Below the pieces are notes generated by a model. That model was not told the origin of the DNA, did no database searches, and was given only the letters and a program-made list of their open reading frames with translations. Below are positions 1 through 9,690 of a DNA stretch of 64,000 bases, in pieces (within the stretch, counting starts at the first letter, position 1; every line of letters starts with the position of its first letter). Source of the stretch: Colias croceus (Eukaryota; Arthropoda; Insecta; Lepidoptera; Pieridae). The position numbers were made by a program, and so were the translations under genes. The DNA lies in contig NC_059556.1 in assembly GCF_905220415.1 (NCBI RefSeq), forward strand, positions 3,112,501 through 3,176,500, given 5' to 3'.

Positions 1-1
1 G

Positions 2-514
2 GATGTATTATGCACAAAGGAATCGGTCGAGCCGAGGAGGCGTGGCCTAGTAGATACAAAGGTAAAGGCGAGTACACATACTTCCTCATATCGAGACGTT
101 GTTGCTGCTCCGCGAGATAACAATAATGGAAACGACAGTGATGGGTTTCAATTGGTCACTAAGAGGAAAAAAAATACTCAGAGAAATATGCGCGGTAAAG
201 GGCACGCGGACGATTTATTACAAGCTGTTCCTACTACATCAGCGTTATATATATCTCGTGTTCGTTGCGAAATTTCTGCCGATAAATTAGAGGAATACAT
301 TAAAAAAAAGGGGGAAAGTGTGATTAAGATTGACTATTTAAAATCATTCAATAATCAAACAAATTTTAATACATTTGTAGTAACGATAGAAGCGCACAAA
401 TTGAATATATTTTTAAACGAAGAATTTTGGCCGCCTGGTATAGTGTATAGAAAATTTATTTATAAAAATAAAACCTATGGAAGTAATAAACGAACGCATC
501 TAACTTCAAAATAA
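2..514 (+). CDS. LINE ORF1 protein, C-terminal part
   Basis: The frame is open from base 2 to the TAA at 512-514 (170 residues), so the true start lies upstream of the window. The first 60 residues are basic and low in complexity, with a DGFQLVTKRKK-like segment. The rest is a compact alpha/beta-looking domain that ends with WPPGIVYRKF and a basic tail. That WP-G-x-V-R-F ending is typical of ORF1 C-terminal domains in insect CR1/Jockey-like LINEs, where ORF1 binds the element RNA. ORF2 starts 9 bases after the stop. An ATG at 152 is internal to this frame and probably not the natural start. Confidence 0.75.
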   Translation, partial: DVLCTKESVEPRRRGLVDTKVKASTHTSSYRDVVAAPRDNNNGNDSDGFQLVTKRKKNTQRNMRGKGHADDLLQAVPTTSALYISRVRCEISADKLEEYIKKKGESVIKIDYLKSFNNQTNFNTFVVTIEAHKLNIFLNEEFWPPGIVYRKFIYKNKTYGSNKRTHLTSK

Positions 515-523
515 TAATAATTA

Positions 524-3313
524 ATGGCTAATAACATAAGAATATCTTCATTCAACTGTAAATCGGCAAAGAGATCTATAGAACATATCCGTCAGCTTTG
601 TCACCTTTCGGATATCGTTGCGCTTCAGGATACGTGGCTCATGCCACATGACCTTGGCTTTTTATCTGAAATTGACGAAGATTTCCTTTATCACGGAATT
701 TCAGGTGTAAATGCTTCCGAGGGCATTTTAAAGGGTAGACCATATGGTGGCGTGGCTCTTTTATGGAGGAAGAATCTTTTTCAACAAACGAATATTATTG
801 ATACAGCCGAAGAAAATTCCCGTGTAGTTGCAATTAAGTTTAAGATAAATAATCTATTCTTTATTGCGATGAGTGTGTACATGCCCTGTGACTGCAGCGA
901 TAACTTAACGGAATTTACAAGTACGCTTAGCGCGATGAGCGCGGTTGTCGAAAGCTGCGATGTGCAAATGGTTTATATGCTAGGCGATTACAATGCTCAT
1001 CCAGACTCTTTGTTTGGACGGGAACTTGGGGCTTTCTGTGAGGAGATGGACTGGCGCTGCTCTGACATTGATATGTTGGATAGGCAATCGACGTTTACGT
1101 TTTTAAGTGATGTGCATGGGTCAGTGAAGTGGTTAGATCACTGTGTCTGTACACTATCAGCCTCGCGCACTATTGTAAAATGTGAAATCCTTTATGATGT
1201 ATCATGGTCTGACCATTTACCTTTACGGTTGTGTTGTAGGTTTGACATGAATATTCCACCACCCAAAATCATTATGAGTGATAAGTATGCGCCTAATAAA
1301 ATAAATTGGGGTAATAGATCCCAACAACAAATTAAATCCTACGCTAAATTTTGTGAAAGTAAATTAAAAGATACAGAATTAAAATTAGATTGTCAAAATT
1401 GTAGTTCGTATTGTTCAAATAAAACACATTTAAGTCTTATAATATCAGAATATAATAGAATAATTGACATTTTGCAGCAAGCCGCCATATATACATATAT
1501 AAATAAGAAACAATGTAGGAATAAATGTATTTTGAAGTGGAATACTCATGTCAAGAAATACCACAATGAAGCTAGGGCGTATTTTAAACTATGGATTATA
1601 GCTAATAAGCCTCGTAATGGTGAATTGTATCAATTGATGCGGTCGTCAAGAAATAGGTTTCGATCTGCCTTAAGAAAGTGTCAAATGGGTCAAGAACAAT
1701 CCAAATATGATTTATTAGCAAAGTATCACACTAATAAAAATTTTGTAAAATTTTGGCGTATCACAAATTCATGTAACGGGACTAGGTCTATCCCTAGTAC
1801 TATCGGTTGTGAAAGTAATTGTAAGAAAATCGCAAATAACTTTAAAATGCATTTTCATGTTAACTCATTAGCGGTGAACAATTTATATTCTGAAATTAAT
1901 TTTTGTAAACAGGTAGATTTTGTAATTAAGGATGTTGATGTAGTAAGGTCATTTAGAAGTGTTAAGAGAGGTAAATCCTCTGGCCATGATAAGTTAAATA
2001 TTGAACATTTAATGTATGCAGGACCCTCTCTGATCACAGTATTAACTACTTTGTTTAATTATTTTATAAAACATAACGTATTGCCATTGGAATTTATGAG
2101 GACAACAGTTGTCCCTATAATAAAAAACAAAATGGGTGATCATTCAGATGTTAATAATTATAGACCAGTATCTTTAGCAACTGTATTCTCAAAAGTATTT
2201 GAACAGATTTTGCTACCATCTTTACAGGATAAAATACAACTTAATGATAGACAGTTTGGATTTAGGCCTAATGTTTCTACTGATTTGGCTATATTTTCTT
2301 TAAAAAATTGTATTGCTTATTACACAGAAAGAAGAACATCAGTTTATGCATGCTTTCTCGATTTAAGTAAAGCGTTTGACCGTGTGGTGTATGATAAATT
2401 ATGGGGCAAGTTGCAAAGGTCTGGTGTGTCAGATAGCATTATTCGCATTTTGAGGTTTTGGTATCAAAATCAACAGAATGTAGTAAAATGGCAAAATTCA
2501 CTCTCAGATACCTACGTTCTAAATTGTGGAGTAAGACAGGGTGGTTTAACCTCTCCCTTGTTGTTTAATTTGTATATTAATGACCTGATTGAGGAACTGA
2601 GTGCGACTCATGTCGGATGTCATATTGGAGGATTTAACATTAATAACCTGAGCTATGCAGATGACATGGTTCTCCTCAGTCCCTCAATCAGAGGACTCAG
2701 AGTGTTGGTGGGAATCTGTCAGAAATATGCAAGTGAGCATGGGTTACTTTATAATGAAAAAAAAAGCAATGTTTTGGTGTTTCGGTCGGGGCGGGGTCCT
2801 GACAGCGTCCCTCCGATATATCTTAATGAAACAGAGTTGGTTAATGTAAGTAAATTTAAATATTTGGGACATTTCGTTACCAGCACTCTGAGTGATGACG
2901 AGGATATAGAGAGGGAGAGAAGAAATCTATCAGTTAGGGCAAACATGATAATAAGAAGATTTAAAAAATGTAGTAGGAATGTCAAAAAGCTATTGTTCAC
3001 AACCTATTGTCAGTCGTTTTATACAAGTAGCTTGTGGGTGAAGCATACACGAAAAACAATGAACACATTTAGAGTACAATACAATAATGCATTCAGGATG
3101 TTCATGGGATTGCCACGTTTTTGTAGTGCATCTCATATGTTTGTATTATACAGAGTAGATGATTTTTATGCTATATTAAGGAAAAAAATCTTTTCAATTA
3201 GGGATAGAATTAATAAAAATGATAATAGTATTTTAAAAGTTCTCAATAATGTACATAATTTTATCAATAAAAAATGGCTAATAACTCTAAAATCTAAAAA
3301 TAAGTATATGTAG
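524..3313 (+). CDS. LINE ORF2: AP-like endonuclease and reverse transcriptase, 929 aa, intact
   Basis: The N-terminal endonuclease domain spans roughly residues 5-235, with the SSFNC start, QDTW near residue 36, GDYNAHPD at about 153-160 and SDHLPL at about 229-234. The reverse transcriptase lies at roughly 460-760: a GHDKLN entry, a NNYRPVSLATVFSKVFE finger, a FLDLSKAFD motif at about 611-619, GVRQGGLTSP, and the catalytic YADD at 711-714. A cysteine-poor C-terminal region follows. The product nicks target DNA and primes cDNA synthesis on the nick. There is no stop or frameshift over 2.79 kb, and all catalytic motifs are present. It starts 9 bases after ORF1, as is usual for two-ORF LINEs. 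Confidence 0.95.
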   Translation: MANNIRISSFNCKSAKRSIEHIRQLCHLSDIVALQDTWLMPHDLGFLSEIDEDFLYHGISGVNASEGILKGRPYGGVALLWRKNLFQQTNIIDTAEENSRVVAIKFKINNLFFIAMSVYMPCDCSDNLTEFTSTLSAMSAVVESCDVQMVYMLGDYNAHPDSLFGRELGAFCEEMDWRCSDIDMLDRQSTFTFLSDVHGSVKWLDHCVCTLSASRTIVKCEILYDVSWSDHLPLRLCCRFDMNIPPPKIIMSDKYAPNKINWGNRSQQQIKSYAKFCESKLKDTELKLDCQNCSSYCSNKTHLSLIISEYNRIIDILQQAAIYTYINKKQCRNKCILKWNTHVKKYHNEARAYFKLWIIANKPRNGELYQLMRSSRNRFRSALRKCQMGQEQSKYDLLAKYHTNKNFVKFWRITNSCNGTRSIPSTIGCESNCKKIANNFKMHFHVNSLAVNNLYSEINFCKQVDFVIKDVDVVRSFRSVKRGKSSGHDKLNIEHLMYAGPSLITVLTTLFNYFIKHNVLPLEFMRTTVVPIIKNKMGDHSDVNNYRPVSLATVFSKVFEQILLPSLQDKIQLNDRQFGFRPNVSTDLAIFSLKNCIAYYTERRTSVYACFLDLSKAFDRVVYDKLWGKLQRSGVSDSIIRILRFWYQNQQNVVKWQNSLSDTYVLNCGVRQGGLTSPLLFNLYINDLIEELSATHVGCHIGGFNINNLSYADDMVLLSPSIRGLRVLVGICQKYASEHGLLYNEKKSNVLVFRSGRGPDSVPPIYLNETELVNVSKFKYLGHFVTSTLSDDEDIERERRNLSVRANMIIRRFKKCSRNVKKLLFTTYCQSFYTSSLWVKHTRKTMNTFRVQYNNAFRMFMGLPRFCSASHMFVLYRVDDFYAILRKKIFSIRDRINKNDNSILKVLNNVHNFINKKWLITLKSKNKYM

Positions 3314-3373
3314 TTTTACTAACACTAGAATAAGTACCTACTACTAACAATATATGGGCAATGCTGCCTGATA

Positions 3374-3404
3374 TAAATAAAGAAATAAATAAATAAATAA
3401 ATAA
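3374..3404 (+). repeat. ATAA-type tandem 3' tail of the LINE
   Basis: A run of AAATA/ATAA units directly after the 3' region. It is the usual microsatellite-like tail of insect CR1/Jockey-type LINEs and marks the 3' end of the element. Confidence 0.8.
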
Positions 3405-3580
3405 AACTACGCAACAGATTTTGATGCGGTTTTTGAAACTTCTTTAGGCGCGTTGACAGTAAAATTTCAAGGTCCAATACCGTAACGTCATGGAGTAAGG
3501 TGACAATTTTGTCTTTCAATCTTGTCAAAGAAGTTTCGCTTCTGACACATGTGCTCGGCACACACGTTCTTTTTTATTTG
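3405..3580 (+). repeat. Fragment of Helitron-like repeat followed by an inverted-repeat MITE
   Basis: Bases 3403-3433 read AACTACGCAACAGATTTTGA and on, matching an internal part of the Helitron-like repeat at 14768-14800. Next come imperfect inverted arms GAAACTTCTTTA (3435-3446) and CAAAGAAGTTTCGCTTC (3526-3542). The same arms and the same right shoulder (a CA/GT-rich palindrome, then a T run) occur in the MITE at 16088-16277, so this is a second, more decayed copy of that family. The LINE inserted next to or into these older repeats. Confidence 0.55.
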
Positions 3581-3700
3581 TAATAGATAAAGTGGTTCCC
3601 GAGGAATATTTCAGTAGATATATATTTTGTTAAGATTTATATACTTAAAGAGGGGCGGATCAACTGTCGGAAAGATTGTATATTGATAAATTTATAACAT

Positions 3701-3876
3701 ACTAGCTTACCGCCCGCGGCTTCGCCCGCTTTCTCTAAAACGATTTGAGATTTAAACTATCCTATCTCTCAAGTTGGATCGAACTGCACATGCTATGCGA
3801 ATTTTATTATTATCGGTTAAGTGGTTTAGGAGTCCATTGAGGACAAACATTGTGACACGAGATTTATATATATTAA
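3701..3876 (-). mobile_element. Helitron-like non-autonomous element, fragment
   Basis: Read on the - strand it ends with a G+C-rich hairpin (GCGGGCGAAGCCGCGGGCGG) and then CTAGT at 3706-3701. This end is shared with many other copies in the window. The 5' part is divergent and ends near a GTGTCACAAT-like stretch, as in the copy at 11064-11228. Confidence 0.65.
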
Positions 3877-6228
3877 GATTTTTAGTAACATTACTCATCA
3901 TTATCTAATTTTGATAAGGGATCACTGTTATCTTATAATTTTATATAATTATCTGTTTAACAGTTTTTGATAATAATCTGCAGGTGTCCAAATTCATTCT
4001 AATTACTATCGTAACAGTAAAGTATATTAAAAAATGTGATTAAAGTTTGTAAATAACGTAGTCTATTTTTCTTAAATAAATTATAATGTTAATTCCTATC
4101 TTACAAAAATGCCAATACGTCAATGTTAACTAATGCTGAAAAATTACCTACTTAAAAACTTTAATGCTTACGCTATATTTGGCCTAATCATTATTTTTCT
4201 GCTTTTAAACTGTTTAAGTCTATAAGGGCACTTTTGTGACTTAATTTCAGTTTTCAAGGACGAATTATTAATATACGAATATCAGAATAAATCAATCGAA
4301 TTTATTAGTTTATGCAGAATGTTTATGTAATAATGATTTATATCTAACCTTTGAGATCTTCAGATATAAACGTAGCTGTATAAATATTCTATAATAATTA
4401 TTCCATATCTTACATGGTAAAATTATTATAAAAATACATACTGTATGGATAATATTATTTTTTTACTGTTGCCTATATTACATCCTGTATTATAAGACTT
4501 ATGTAACAATGCTTATAAATCACATCATAAGCGTTTTTTTGTGTTTATCCCATACAATAAAACATAGGATTTCCTAAAATCATTCGCATATTTTTTAATT
4601 ACGTTGTACAATTGAAATTGTAAAAGCAATTCTAAATACAATTTGTACATTTTATTCTACACAGCGCAATTAAGGCGGTATACAAATAACATTGTTTGTA
4701 AATGAAAATGGTCCCAGTATTTAATTTATATCTAGAAATTGTATTGGCAGTATTTTGTCTCGTCTAATTACTTTTTAACCCCCGAAAGAGGGGTGTTATA
4801 AATCTATAATACATCTGTATACTGCCAACTATATAATATTATTAGATCGTTCAATTTAGAGCCTAGCCGCTTTATTAAACGGCGCTCTTCAACTACTAGC
4901 AAGAATTTCACTACTACTACCTGATAACTAGAGATTTTCCGACGTTCAATCAAAAAGCAAGGTACAATTGGATATGTTGCAAGTAGCTAAATCAGCCATT
5001 TAATTAAGAGCCTAGTCTGTGTTAAATTGCCATCTATCTTAATTACACAAATGCTTTCAAATCGAGAGTCCCATGGATTTGCCTAAACATTTCATACAAA
5101 AGATGTAATTTACAATATTTGAGATTTCGTAGTAGGTATACCCTCAGGGATTTTGTTAAGTCCCTGGTATTCTCATTTCCTGCCCTTTATTATTATATTA
5201 TTCTCTTTTAAAAATAATTATTACTTCCACGCGTTGTGATTTAACATAGGTACCTACATATAGGTGGTAAATGGTAAAACTACTTTATGATGATTCAAAA
5301 GTGCTTCTAGGAGAAGTTCAATTGAATTAATAAATGTTTGAGATGGAGTTTTCTTATATATTTCATCGGAATAGCCGAATTTTTTGCCGAATTTCGACTA
5401 GCTAGCGAAGATAATAGTTTTCAAACTTTGTACTTATTTGATTATTTTAGCGTCAGTATCTATTTAATCTTTTCAAATCCCTAATATGATTCAATTACTA
5501 ATATTATGTTTGTATTATCGATATTTACTTTTTTTATCCATTATTTTAAAGATATTAAATACTTTATCTATAAATGAAAGAATCATTGCGCAAAAATTTA
5601 GCTATGGTTTGATAAAAACTTATGAGTCCAGTCTTAGTCACAATATTTGAAGTGCAAATTTCGTTAGATTAGCAAATGCCCCGGACTTCGTTCACAACAA
5701 ATTAATAAATGAAAGTTTTTTATAGGCATAGCGTAAAATATCATTGACAATACATATTGTGTTGAATAATTATTAGATCTGTCATAATATTATAACTAGC
5801 CGTTTGCCTCAGCTTCACTTCTTGCTTCATTAAAAAAAAATATTTCCTGAATAGTTGAAATAATTTTCAGTAACTACAAAATTATAAACATCACCTATTT
5901 ACAATATTAACATAGAACAAATCTATTCACGCGCAAATAAACTATTATTTAATATTATTCTGTATTACATGTTACATTTAACGTTAAGCTTTCAAAATAA
6001 TAAATTGGTTACACATAAAATTAACCTCAAATTAGTAATAAGGACCACAGATTACACCTGGCAGCTAATTTGCCAGAGTAATGGTCACCATTAGAGTATT
6101 TTATTTGCTTCATTACATCTATTCCATTAGTACCTAATATATGACTCTATGAGTATAGTGAATTTGATTTCTGTAGATATCTTTGTGGGAGAAAGTTTGT
6201 ACGTTTTCAATCTACGTGCGTACAGCTT
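3877..6228. other. No gene seen; AT-rich, with small repeat fragments
   Basis: No coding frame or RNA gene is recognisable. It holds a dispersed-repeat fragment at 5263-5318 (listed separately) and two scraps resembling Helitron-like 3' ends near 5680-5700 (CCCCGGACTTCGTTCAC) and 5800-5830 (ACTAGCCGTTTGCC). The rest is unassigned. Confidence 0.6.
5263..5345 (-). repeat. Dispersed repeat fragment (three copies in the window)
   Basis: On the - strand it reads TAGAAGCACTTTTGAATC, a short gap, then TTTTACCATTTACCACC. The same order of blocks occurs at 9615-9690 and 28010-28075 on the + strand. It is probably the 3' part of a lepidopteran retrotransposon or SINE family; which one is not certain. 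Confidence 0.6.
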
Positions 6229-6562
6229 GTACAGGGTGTTCACTGTTGGTATACTAAGCTCAAAGGAGGTTATAGTTTTGCATACGCTGAGTACGTAAGA
6301 AATACTTATAAAATTCCAGACGCAGTTTTTTTTTCAAATAGATGAATTCTTTATGTTTTCATAGACAAAATGCTCACATTAGCGAAGCGGTATATGCCGG
6401 CTGCGCGAAGCTAAAGAAGAAAACATGGATTTTCAGGAAAAATTTAGCAAAAAATTTTTGATGTAATTTTGTTGTAAGTTGTAAGTATTTTTTGCGTGAT
6501 CCCTGATCAGTGTATGCAAAACTACAAGTCCCTTAGTATATGAATAGTGGGACACCGTGTAT
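6229..6562. mobile_element. MITE with ~60-bp imperfect terminal inverted repeats
   Basis: The left end (ACAGGGTGTTCACTGTTGGT, then a TATACTAAG block and TAGTTTTGCATAC) matches the reverse complement of the right end (ACGGTGTCCCACTATTCATA, the same TATACTAAG, the same TAGTTTTGCATAC). The arms are about 60 bp with indels. The core has no ORF but carries a small hairpin around GCGAAGC at 6384-6412. It is a non-autonomous DNA element; the superfamily is not determined because no clean target duplication is visible. Confidence 0.7.
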
Positions 6563-7386
6563 GTAATAGGTTGTCTAAAAATTATTGTAATTATGTATTT
6601 TTTTCTGATGGAAAGGTTCTCAAGGAAGGTTTAGGTTTAATTTGTAACGCTTAAGACAAAGCAATGGTAGGTTACTAGGTAGGTACTGAAATAAGTGATA
6701 AGCAAAAAAATAGATAAAGCTTAAATTTTGTAATGATATCATTTTGTTGATCTGTGCTTATGTAGAGTTACACAGAGTTAAGCGCGTCACACACGGTGAA
6801 GATACTATAATATTTTATCTTAAGATTCTCTAATATAAAATATGACAGTATCTTAAGATATCCGGTATCGGGTATCAGCGTTCTGACCATCATTTTTCTT
6901 TTTGTCATTGCGAACTAAGACCCCTGTAGAACCGCCATCCTGTTACAAATGACCCGAAATTTTGTGTCAGTGTTTCGGCAGTTAAAGCACTATCGTACAA
7001 AACCATTATTTACATAAATGGTATTTGAGTTCTACATAACAATAAATAAACCTCAGTCTAGAATCGTTGTTTTGGAATAATATTTGTCGCGTGTCGTAAA
7101 ATCTAGAAAAATATGAGGATGCTTGAATTTTCCCGCTTAATTTTGTAAATTTCGCGCTTAAATTAGAATACAGATAAAATACCATGAAGTTAAGTTCTTT
7201 TTTTATGCAACATTATATTTTGCGTTCCAAAACATTAGAAAAATTAGTGTTTGGTTTATAGTGTTTTAAAAAATAGAGACCAAAAAATTGCACTTATATT
7301 TAAGCCATTTATAGTACAAATACAAGATAATTAAAGACTCTATTGTACAAGGCTGTTTATCCTGGAAAACGTAAACTTATACCTTA

Positions 7387-7603
7387 CTAGTTTTCCACCC
7401 ACGGCATCGCCCGCGCAGAAGAAAATAAAACCTGCATAGTTCCCTTTCCCGTGGGATTTCCGGGATAAAACCTATCCTATGTCCTTTCTCGGGTATCAAA
7501 ATATCTCCATACCAAACATGCAAATTGGTTCAGTAGTTTAGGCGTGATTGAGTAACAGACAGACAGACAGAGTTACTTTCGCATTTATAATTTTAGTAAG
7601 GAT
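7387..7603 (-). mobile_element. Helitron-like non-autonomous element (family A)
   Basis: On the - strand it runs from a start containing ATAAATGCGAAAGTAACTC and a CTGT tandem, through TTACTCAATCACGCC and CCCACGGGAAAGGGA, to GCGGGCGATGCCGTGGGTGG and a CTAG end. The same order is seen at 18514-18751, 24533-24751, 27577-27756, 40363-40591 and 56935-57138. The G+C-rich hairpin before CTAG is the Helitron 3' signature. Confidence 0.75.
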
Positions 7604-7707
7604 ATAGTATGGATAATAAGCGTGGAGTAGATCTCGTTTACATTTCTTGCTTCGATTGTTGCTCAAGTTGATCGCAGTTATTATATTGCACCTAACGATG
7701 TGAAATC
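7604..7707. other. Spacer between two mobile elements
   Basis: About 100 bases with no recognised content. It may belong to the larger element that carries the foldback at 7708-7882. Confidence 0.4.
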
Positions 7708-7882
7708 CTGCCCCTCTAGTCAAGTGGCTTTCTGTTAGCGTAGCGTTCAATAGAATAGACTACGAATGTATGAGATTGACGTAAGCTGTAGATACGTTTG
7801 CTAGCTTACGTCAATTTCATACATTCGTAGTCTATTCTATTGAACGCTACGCTAACAGAAAACCACTTGGCTAGGGGGGCAG
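7708..7882. repeat. Foldback element: 80-bp near-perfect inverted repeat with 15-nt loop
   Basis: The left arm 7708-7787 and right arm 7803-7882 are reverse complements with only a few mismatches; both contain TTCTGTTAGCGTAGCGTTCA and on through TAGACTACGAATGTATGA. The loop is 7788-7802. RNA from either strand would fold into a long hairpin. A second small inverted repeat follows at 7908-7920 / 7948-7960 (TGGTTACTATTGA and its complement). Most likely a foldback MITE. Confidence 0.85.
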
Positions 7883-8324
7883 AGCGCTGCCTATTTGCAC
7901 TGTAAAATGGTTACTATTGACTGAAACTAGCATCTTAAAATTGTATTTCAATAGTAACCAAAGATACTGGATATTTTTTTAATGCAAAATTGCCGGTGTG
8001 GTTCATTTTTGTTTCAATTTTCACTTGAATTGTTCCATTTTTTTATTTGGATTTTCAGTAGTTTTCATAACTGCTCATTTCTTTGTGTGATTGATTGATA
8101 TTATAGGATATTATATCCTAAGGATATATCAGTTAAATTAGGCTATATCTTAGATTAAGGATTGGTCTCCGCGCGCGCGCTACTAGATACCGCCAGCGTA
8201 CTCGAAAAATGCGGCAACTAAAAGTACGCCGAAATCGGCGTACCCGAGCCAGTCGTGTCACAAGCATTGTGTGGAGAGGGCGTACCGATAGTTTCTAAAG
8301 ATTTTGGACAAAACCTGAAGTAAA

Positions 8325-8408
8325 ATGCCTGTTTGTGCCATAAAACTGTTTAAAAAAAATACAACAAATAATAAGAAAGACACTGGGATCACGTACCATC
8401 AGAAATAA
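8325..8408 (+). pseudogene. Remnant of a THAP-domain transposase N-terminus
   Basis: A 27-codon frame begins MPVC and ends with KDTGITYHQ before a TAA at 8406-8408. THAP zinc-finger domains typically start M-P-x-C-x(2-4)-C, followed by an N/K-rich stretch and G-I-T-Y/F-H-x-F-P. Here the first Cys and the GITYH segment are present, but the second Cys position is Leu-Phe and the reading stops just where the Phe-Pro would follow. THAP domains bind DNA at the N-terminus of P-type transposases. The match is short, so this is a reasoned but not firm call. Confidence 0.5.
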
Positions 8409-8674
8409 TCGTATTATTCGTTATTTCACCTGTACTTTGAAAATGTTGTTTACGAAAATACGACGCCATTTAGTGTTGCCGTACTGCATATCCCAAAAAC
8501 ACACTTTTAATTTGAACTTATTTTATTCATAATGTTTTTTTTTCAATACTATTACTAACGCATATTATAAAAAAAAATGATAATAACAATAATTTATTTC
8601 TGTTTAACCTTGTTTAACTGACTCATATAATATATGTTATTTTTTTATTACCGCTTTTTTACTTTTAAAAAACC

Positions 8675-8746
8675 TTTGTGATAGTATAGTGGCATTGCAA
8701 GTGGATTTGAGTCACATGTTCATGGGTTCGATTCCCGGCAAGGCCA
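8675..8746 (+). repeat. tRNA-like sequence (SINE head or tRNA pseudogene) inside the transposon
   Basis: Box A TAGTATAGTGG at 8682-8692 and box B GGTTCGATTCC at 8725-8735 lie at normal tRNA spacing, and CCGGCAAGGCC follows. It lacks a clean acceptor stem, so it is not called as a functional tRNA. It most likely marks a tRNA-derived SINE that jumped into the DNA element. Confidence 0.55.
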
Positions 8747-9061
8747 AAATGAAATAAAAATATTTTTCAAACTTCTTTCCAAGATAGCCCATTTCCCATT
8801 TATGGGGTAAAATTTATGTAGCTGGCAGTACAATTCTTCACACACACTAGCGTCACCTAGCGTCCTTACAAATTGCCTTACACACACTACAGAACTGAGT
8901 TGCCGCACTCACGGAGCTATTGTTTTTAGGTGGAGCGGTATCTAGTCGTAGCGCGCGCGCGGAGACCAATCCTTAATCTAAGGGCTATATTTATACAGAA
9001 GTTCAGTAACTGGCTATAATTTTAAATTTTGAAAAGTCCTATAATAGCATTAGAATAATCT

Positions 9062-9273
9062 AAGTATATAAAGTATTATACAGCTGAACAGTTTGTTTGT
9101 TTGTTTGTTTGTTAGAACGCGCTAATCTCGGGAACTACTGGTCCGATTTGAAAAATTCTTTCGGTGTTAGATAGCCCATTTATCGAGGAAGGTTATAGGC
9201 TATATATCATCACGCTACAGCCTACAACCAACAGGGGTGGAGCCACGGGGGTGAAACCGCGTGGAGCAACTAG
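9062..9273 (+). mobile_element. Helitron-like non-autonomous element (family B)
   Basis: It shows a (GTTT)n block, GAACGCGCTAATCTCGGGAA, CTACTGGTCCGATTTGAAAA, TTATCGAGGAAGGTTATAGG, then GGGGTGAAACCGCGTGGAGC and a CTAG end. The same order is found at 21075-21275, 22065-22255, 26787-26998, 55259-55462 and 56633-56798. Confidence 0.75.
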
Positions 9274-9614
9274 TATTCAATATAAAGGTAGGTACATGAA
9301 ATCCTATCGGGGCCTATGTTATTTTTAATAAAAATAACAACGGATATATTGTTAGAAGTTTTAGATGGTTATCCTCTGTACTGTGTATTCAGTTATCAGC
9401 AGATACGGTTAGATAAAAGATTATATTTCAAGTGGCTTATTTTAGGCACTCTGCTTTCCTTGAACGAGTATAATACAGTAAAAAGGTACGTAACTAAAAC
9501 TGATAAAATTATACCTCTTAGTACAATTTATATTGTAAGTAGGTAGGTACATTTAGTTGTGTGTCGAGTTTTATTCCTCATCATACTTTTTAAAACTCAA
9601 TCTCAAGTTCAAAA

Positions 9615-9690
9615 TTTAGTAATTCAATTAGACATCATCTAGAAGCACTTTTGAATCGTCATAACGTAATTTTACCATTTACCATTTTAT
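9615..9690 (+). repeat. Dispersed repeat fragment (copy 2 of 3)
   Basis: It contains TAGAAGCACTTTTGAATCGT, then TTTTACCATTTACCA, preceded by AATTCAATTAGACATCATC. It corresponds to 5263-5345 (inverted) and 28010-28075. Confidence 0.6.

Larger units (their letters stand above)
1..3404 (+). mobile_element. Non-LTR retrotransposon (LINE), 5' end outside the window
   Basis: A long + strand LINE with the end of ORF1 (open to the window edge), a full ORF2 and a short 3' region ending in an ATAA-type tandem tail at about 3374-3404. The order endonuclease then reverse transcriptase in ORF2, the separate ORF1 and the microsatellite-like tail fit the CR1/Jockey-type group of LINEs. The exact clade is not resolved. 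ORF2 is unbroken, so the copy is probably young. No target duplication can be checked because the left end is missing. Confidence 0.93.
8149..8982. mobile_element. Non-autonomous DNA transposon with 8-bp target duplication, probably P-element-like
   Basis: The 8-bp duplication GGCTATAT flanks the element exactly at 8141-8148 and 8983-8990. The terminal inverted repeats are about 47 bp. Both ends begin CTTAGATTAAGGATTGGTCT, go on through a CGCG run and a CTAC block, and share TAGATACCGC; one arm has a 3-bp insertion. Inside the ends lies a 10-bp subterminal inverted repeat, TGCGGCAACT (8210-8219) and its complement (8898-8907). An ATG-led stretch at 8325-8408 resembles a damaged THAP domain. 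An 8-bp duplication, long TIRs, subterminal repeats and a THAP start together fit the P superfamily. The hAT superfamily also makes 8-bp duplications and cannot be fully excluded. Confidence 0.8.

Noticed and set aside
8720..8750. Functional tRNA gene
   Set aside because: Boxes A and B are fine but there is no matching acceptor stem; better read as a SINE head or pseudogene.
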